Position numbers and translations under genes: made by a program
The notes under the pieces: generated by a model
Databases searched by the model: none
The model's input: only the letters and a program-made list of their open reading frames with translations
Told to the model about the DNA's origin: nothing
Shown: positions 13,117 to 14,651 of the stretch, piece after piece
How positions within the stretch are numbered: position 1 is the stretch's first letter
Layout: the number at the start of each line of letters is the position of its first letter
Assembly (NCBI GenBank): GCA_020024985.1
Contig: JAHHSW010000010.1
Span: forward strand, 1-14,651
Length of the DNA stretch: 14,651 nucleotides
Source of the DNA: Anaeroplasmataceae bacterium
Lineage (GTDB): Bacteria > Bacillota_I > Bacilli_A > Acholeplasmatales > Anaeroplasmataceae
Reading direction: 5' to 3'

Positions 13117-14651
13117 ATCATCACTATTAAAATGCTCGTAAATCTTTAAAGCCAATTCACTTGGCATTCCTGCCTTTATGATTTCCTCTACTGTTGCCTT
13201 CTTTACATTATCAATAGTTGTAAAGTACTTAATTAAGGCCTCTCTTCTTTTAGGGCCTAGGCCCTTAATTCCATCAAGCTGTGATGAAAAGAAGCCCTTA
13301 GCCTTATTTGATCTAAAAAATGATATCGCAAAATCATGGACACGCTGAGATATATCAGCTAGTAATAAATAAATTGGATCATTCTTATCAATATTAATAT
13401 ATTTTTCATTAAAGAATAGAATAGTAGCCTTATGGTGATCATCCTTTTGAATACCTAAAATAGGTATATCTAAATTAAGGCTATTAATTACCTCCATAGC
13501 CGCATGAACCTGGATCATACCACCATCCATTACAATTAAATCAGGCATTGTAGCCTCCTCCATTAATAAACGGAAGTATCTACGATAAATTACCTCCTTC
13601 ATGGATTCATAATCATTGGCACCCTCTACTGTCTTAATATGATATTTTCTAAACTCCTTAGGGGCAGGCTTACCATTTATATAGCATACCATACCACTAA
13701 CTGGGTATTCACCAAATAAGTTAGAGTTATCAAAGGCCTCAATTCTCCTACATGAGGGAATACCTAAAAGCTTAGCTAGCTTATCTACGGTTTCTGCCTT
13801 CTTTAAAACAGTATTCTTATATAGATTACGCTTATTCTCTAAATTAAATTTAGCATTATAAAGAGCCATATCAAGAAGCTCCTTCTTTTTACCATAGCTA
13901 TAATCACCTACGTTAATACCTAAAAGCTCTCCTACATTAATACTAGATAGCCCACCTACACAAATTTCACGTGGCTTAGTATTAAGCTCATAAAATTGCA
14001 TTAAATATGATACTACCTCATCCTCACTGTTATTATATAAGTCAATAATAGTTTGATGATTTTGAACAATATTACCAAGTCTAGTTATTATAATATTAAT
14101 ACTTATAGAATCACTATCACTATAAACACCAATATAATCTCTACTAGTTAAGTCATTAATACTAATCTTTTGTCTAGCTATAGTATTATTAATATTATCT
14201 ATTAAATCTCTAAATTCAATAGCTCGCTCAAATTCCATATTATTAGAGGCCTCTAGCATCTTACTATTTAAGCTCTTTAAAACCTCACCAGCATCACCAT
14301 TTAAAAATGAGGCTATCTTATTCTTATACTCAGTATAATCAATGGGCTCCTTATTAATACAAGGTCCTAGGCACTGATGCATATGATAATATAGACAAAC
14401 CTTATCTGGAATATGAGCACACTTTCTTAGTGGATAAATACGATTTAATAAATCAACTGTGCTTCTAGCAGCCTTAACATTGGGATAAGGCCCAAAGTAA
14501 CGGGCTTGTCCTCTTTTCCTTTTGTTTCTAGTTACTATTAGCCTTGGATGAGTCTCATTAGTTAAGGCTATATAGGGATAGCTTTTATCATCCGTTAGGG
14601 AAATATTATATTTAGGATCATACTCCTTAATCATATTAATCTCTAAAACAA
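13105..14651 (-). CDS. uvrC: excinuclease ABC subunit C, 5' end beyond the window
   Basis: UvrC makes both incisions in nucleotide excision repair with UvrA and UvrB. The frame is open to the window edge: upstream of an internal Met at 14634 it continues as VLEIN, matching the LLEANLIKxYxPxYN end of the family's GIY-YIG domain. The ATG at 14634 is therefore not the start, and roughly 80-90 residues are missing. Numbering from that Met: YFGPYPN (46-52), QCLGPC (87-92), UVR motif for UvrB contact (about 131-147), and the RNase H-like 5'-incision domain. The latter has D302 (FDNSN), D341 (NDYESM), D370 (VMDGG) and H433, all matching the known catalytic residues. The tandem helix-hairpin-helix lies at about 450-503 (IKGLGPKRR). 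Confidence 0.97.
   Translation of the reverse strand, partial: VLEINMIKEYDPKYNISLTDDKSYPYIALTNETHPRLIVTRNKRKRGQARYFGPYPNVKAARSTVDLLNRIYPLRKCAHIPDKVCLYYHMHQCLGPCINKEPIDYTEYKNKIASFLNGDAGEVLKSLNSKMLEASNNMEFERAIEFRDLIDNINNTIARQKISINDLTSRDYIGVYSDSDSISINIIITRLGNIVQNHQTIIDLYNNSEDEVVSYLMQFYELNTKPREICVGGLSSINVGELLGINVGDYSYGKKKELLDMALYNAKFNLENKRNLYKNTVLKKAETVDKLAKLLGIPSCRRIEAFDNSNLFGEYPVSGMVCYINGKPAPKEFRKYHIKTVEGANDYESMKEVIYRRYFRLLMEEATMPDLIVMDGGMIQVHAAMEVINSLNLDIPILGIQKDDHHKATILFFNEKYINIDKNDPIYLLLADISQRVHDFAISFFRSNKAKGFFSSQLDGIKGLGPKRREALIKYFTTIDNVKKATVEEIIKAGMPSELALKIYEHFNSDDRQE

Noticed and set aside
14634..14651. ATG at 14634 as the start of a short, N-terminally truncated UvrC
   Set aside because: The frame stays open to the edge and the upstream residues match the family; it is cut by the window, not truncated.

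Overview
The window looks like an ordinary chromosomal stretch from a low-G+C Gram-positive bacterium, most likely class Bacilli or an Erysipelotrichia-like gut lineage. The signs are strong AT bias, AGGAGG-type ribosome binding sites, many intrinsic terminators, and Firmicutes-type CvfB and ComEA/ComEC. TGG encodes Trp and TGA is used as a stop, so the code is standard rather than the Mycoplasma code. The genus cannot be fixed from the sequence alone.

Layout: pcp (pyroglutamyl peptidase) is on the + strand at the left edge. It converges on a minus-strand operon of an unrecognised 124-aa protein, an NfeD-like membrane protein and an SPFH/stomatin-like protein. Next on the minus strand come a 47-aa small protein and cvfB, overlapping TTGA-style. 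Between that operon and surE lies a gene-free + strand unit with a near-consensus promoter, about 77 nt of transcript with a UCUCUCCC motif, and a 12-bp-stem terminator. It is a candidate small RNA. Minus-strand units follow: a class I glutamine-amidotransferase-like hydrolase plus surE; comEA plus comEC with an FRG-domain gene behind them; and a COG2509-type FAD protein plus yfcE. The right end has a + strand secreted lipoprotein nuclease (OB fold plus endonuclease I domain) converging on the 3' part of uvrC, whose 5' end runs off the window.

Functional links: ComEA and ComEC form a DNA-uptake channel, UvrC repairs DNA, and the surface nuclease degrades extracellular DNA, so about half the window touches DNA. 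SPFH and NfeD-like proteins are a known membrane-microdomain pair. Pcp, the C26-type hydrolase, SurE and YfcE are small housekeeping hydrolases.

I found no mobile element, CRISPR array, tRNA, rRNA or phage gene, and no clear new multi-gene system. The points most worth checking are the candidate sRNA, the two small or unrecognised genes, and the FRG-domain protein. Several start codons were reassigned from ribosome binding sites and promoters, and multiple stop codons sit inside terminator structures.
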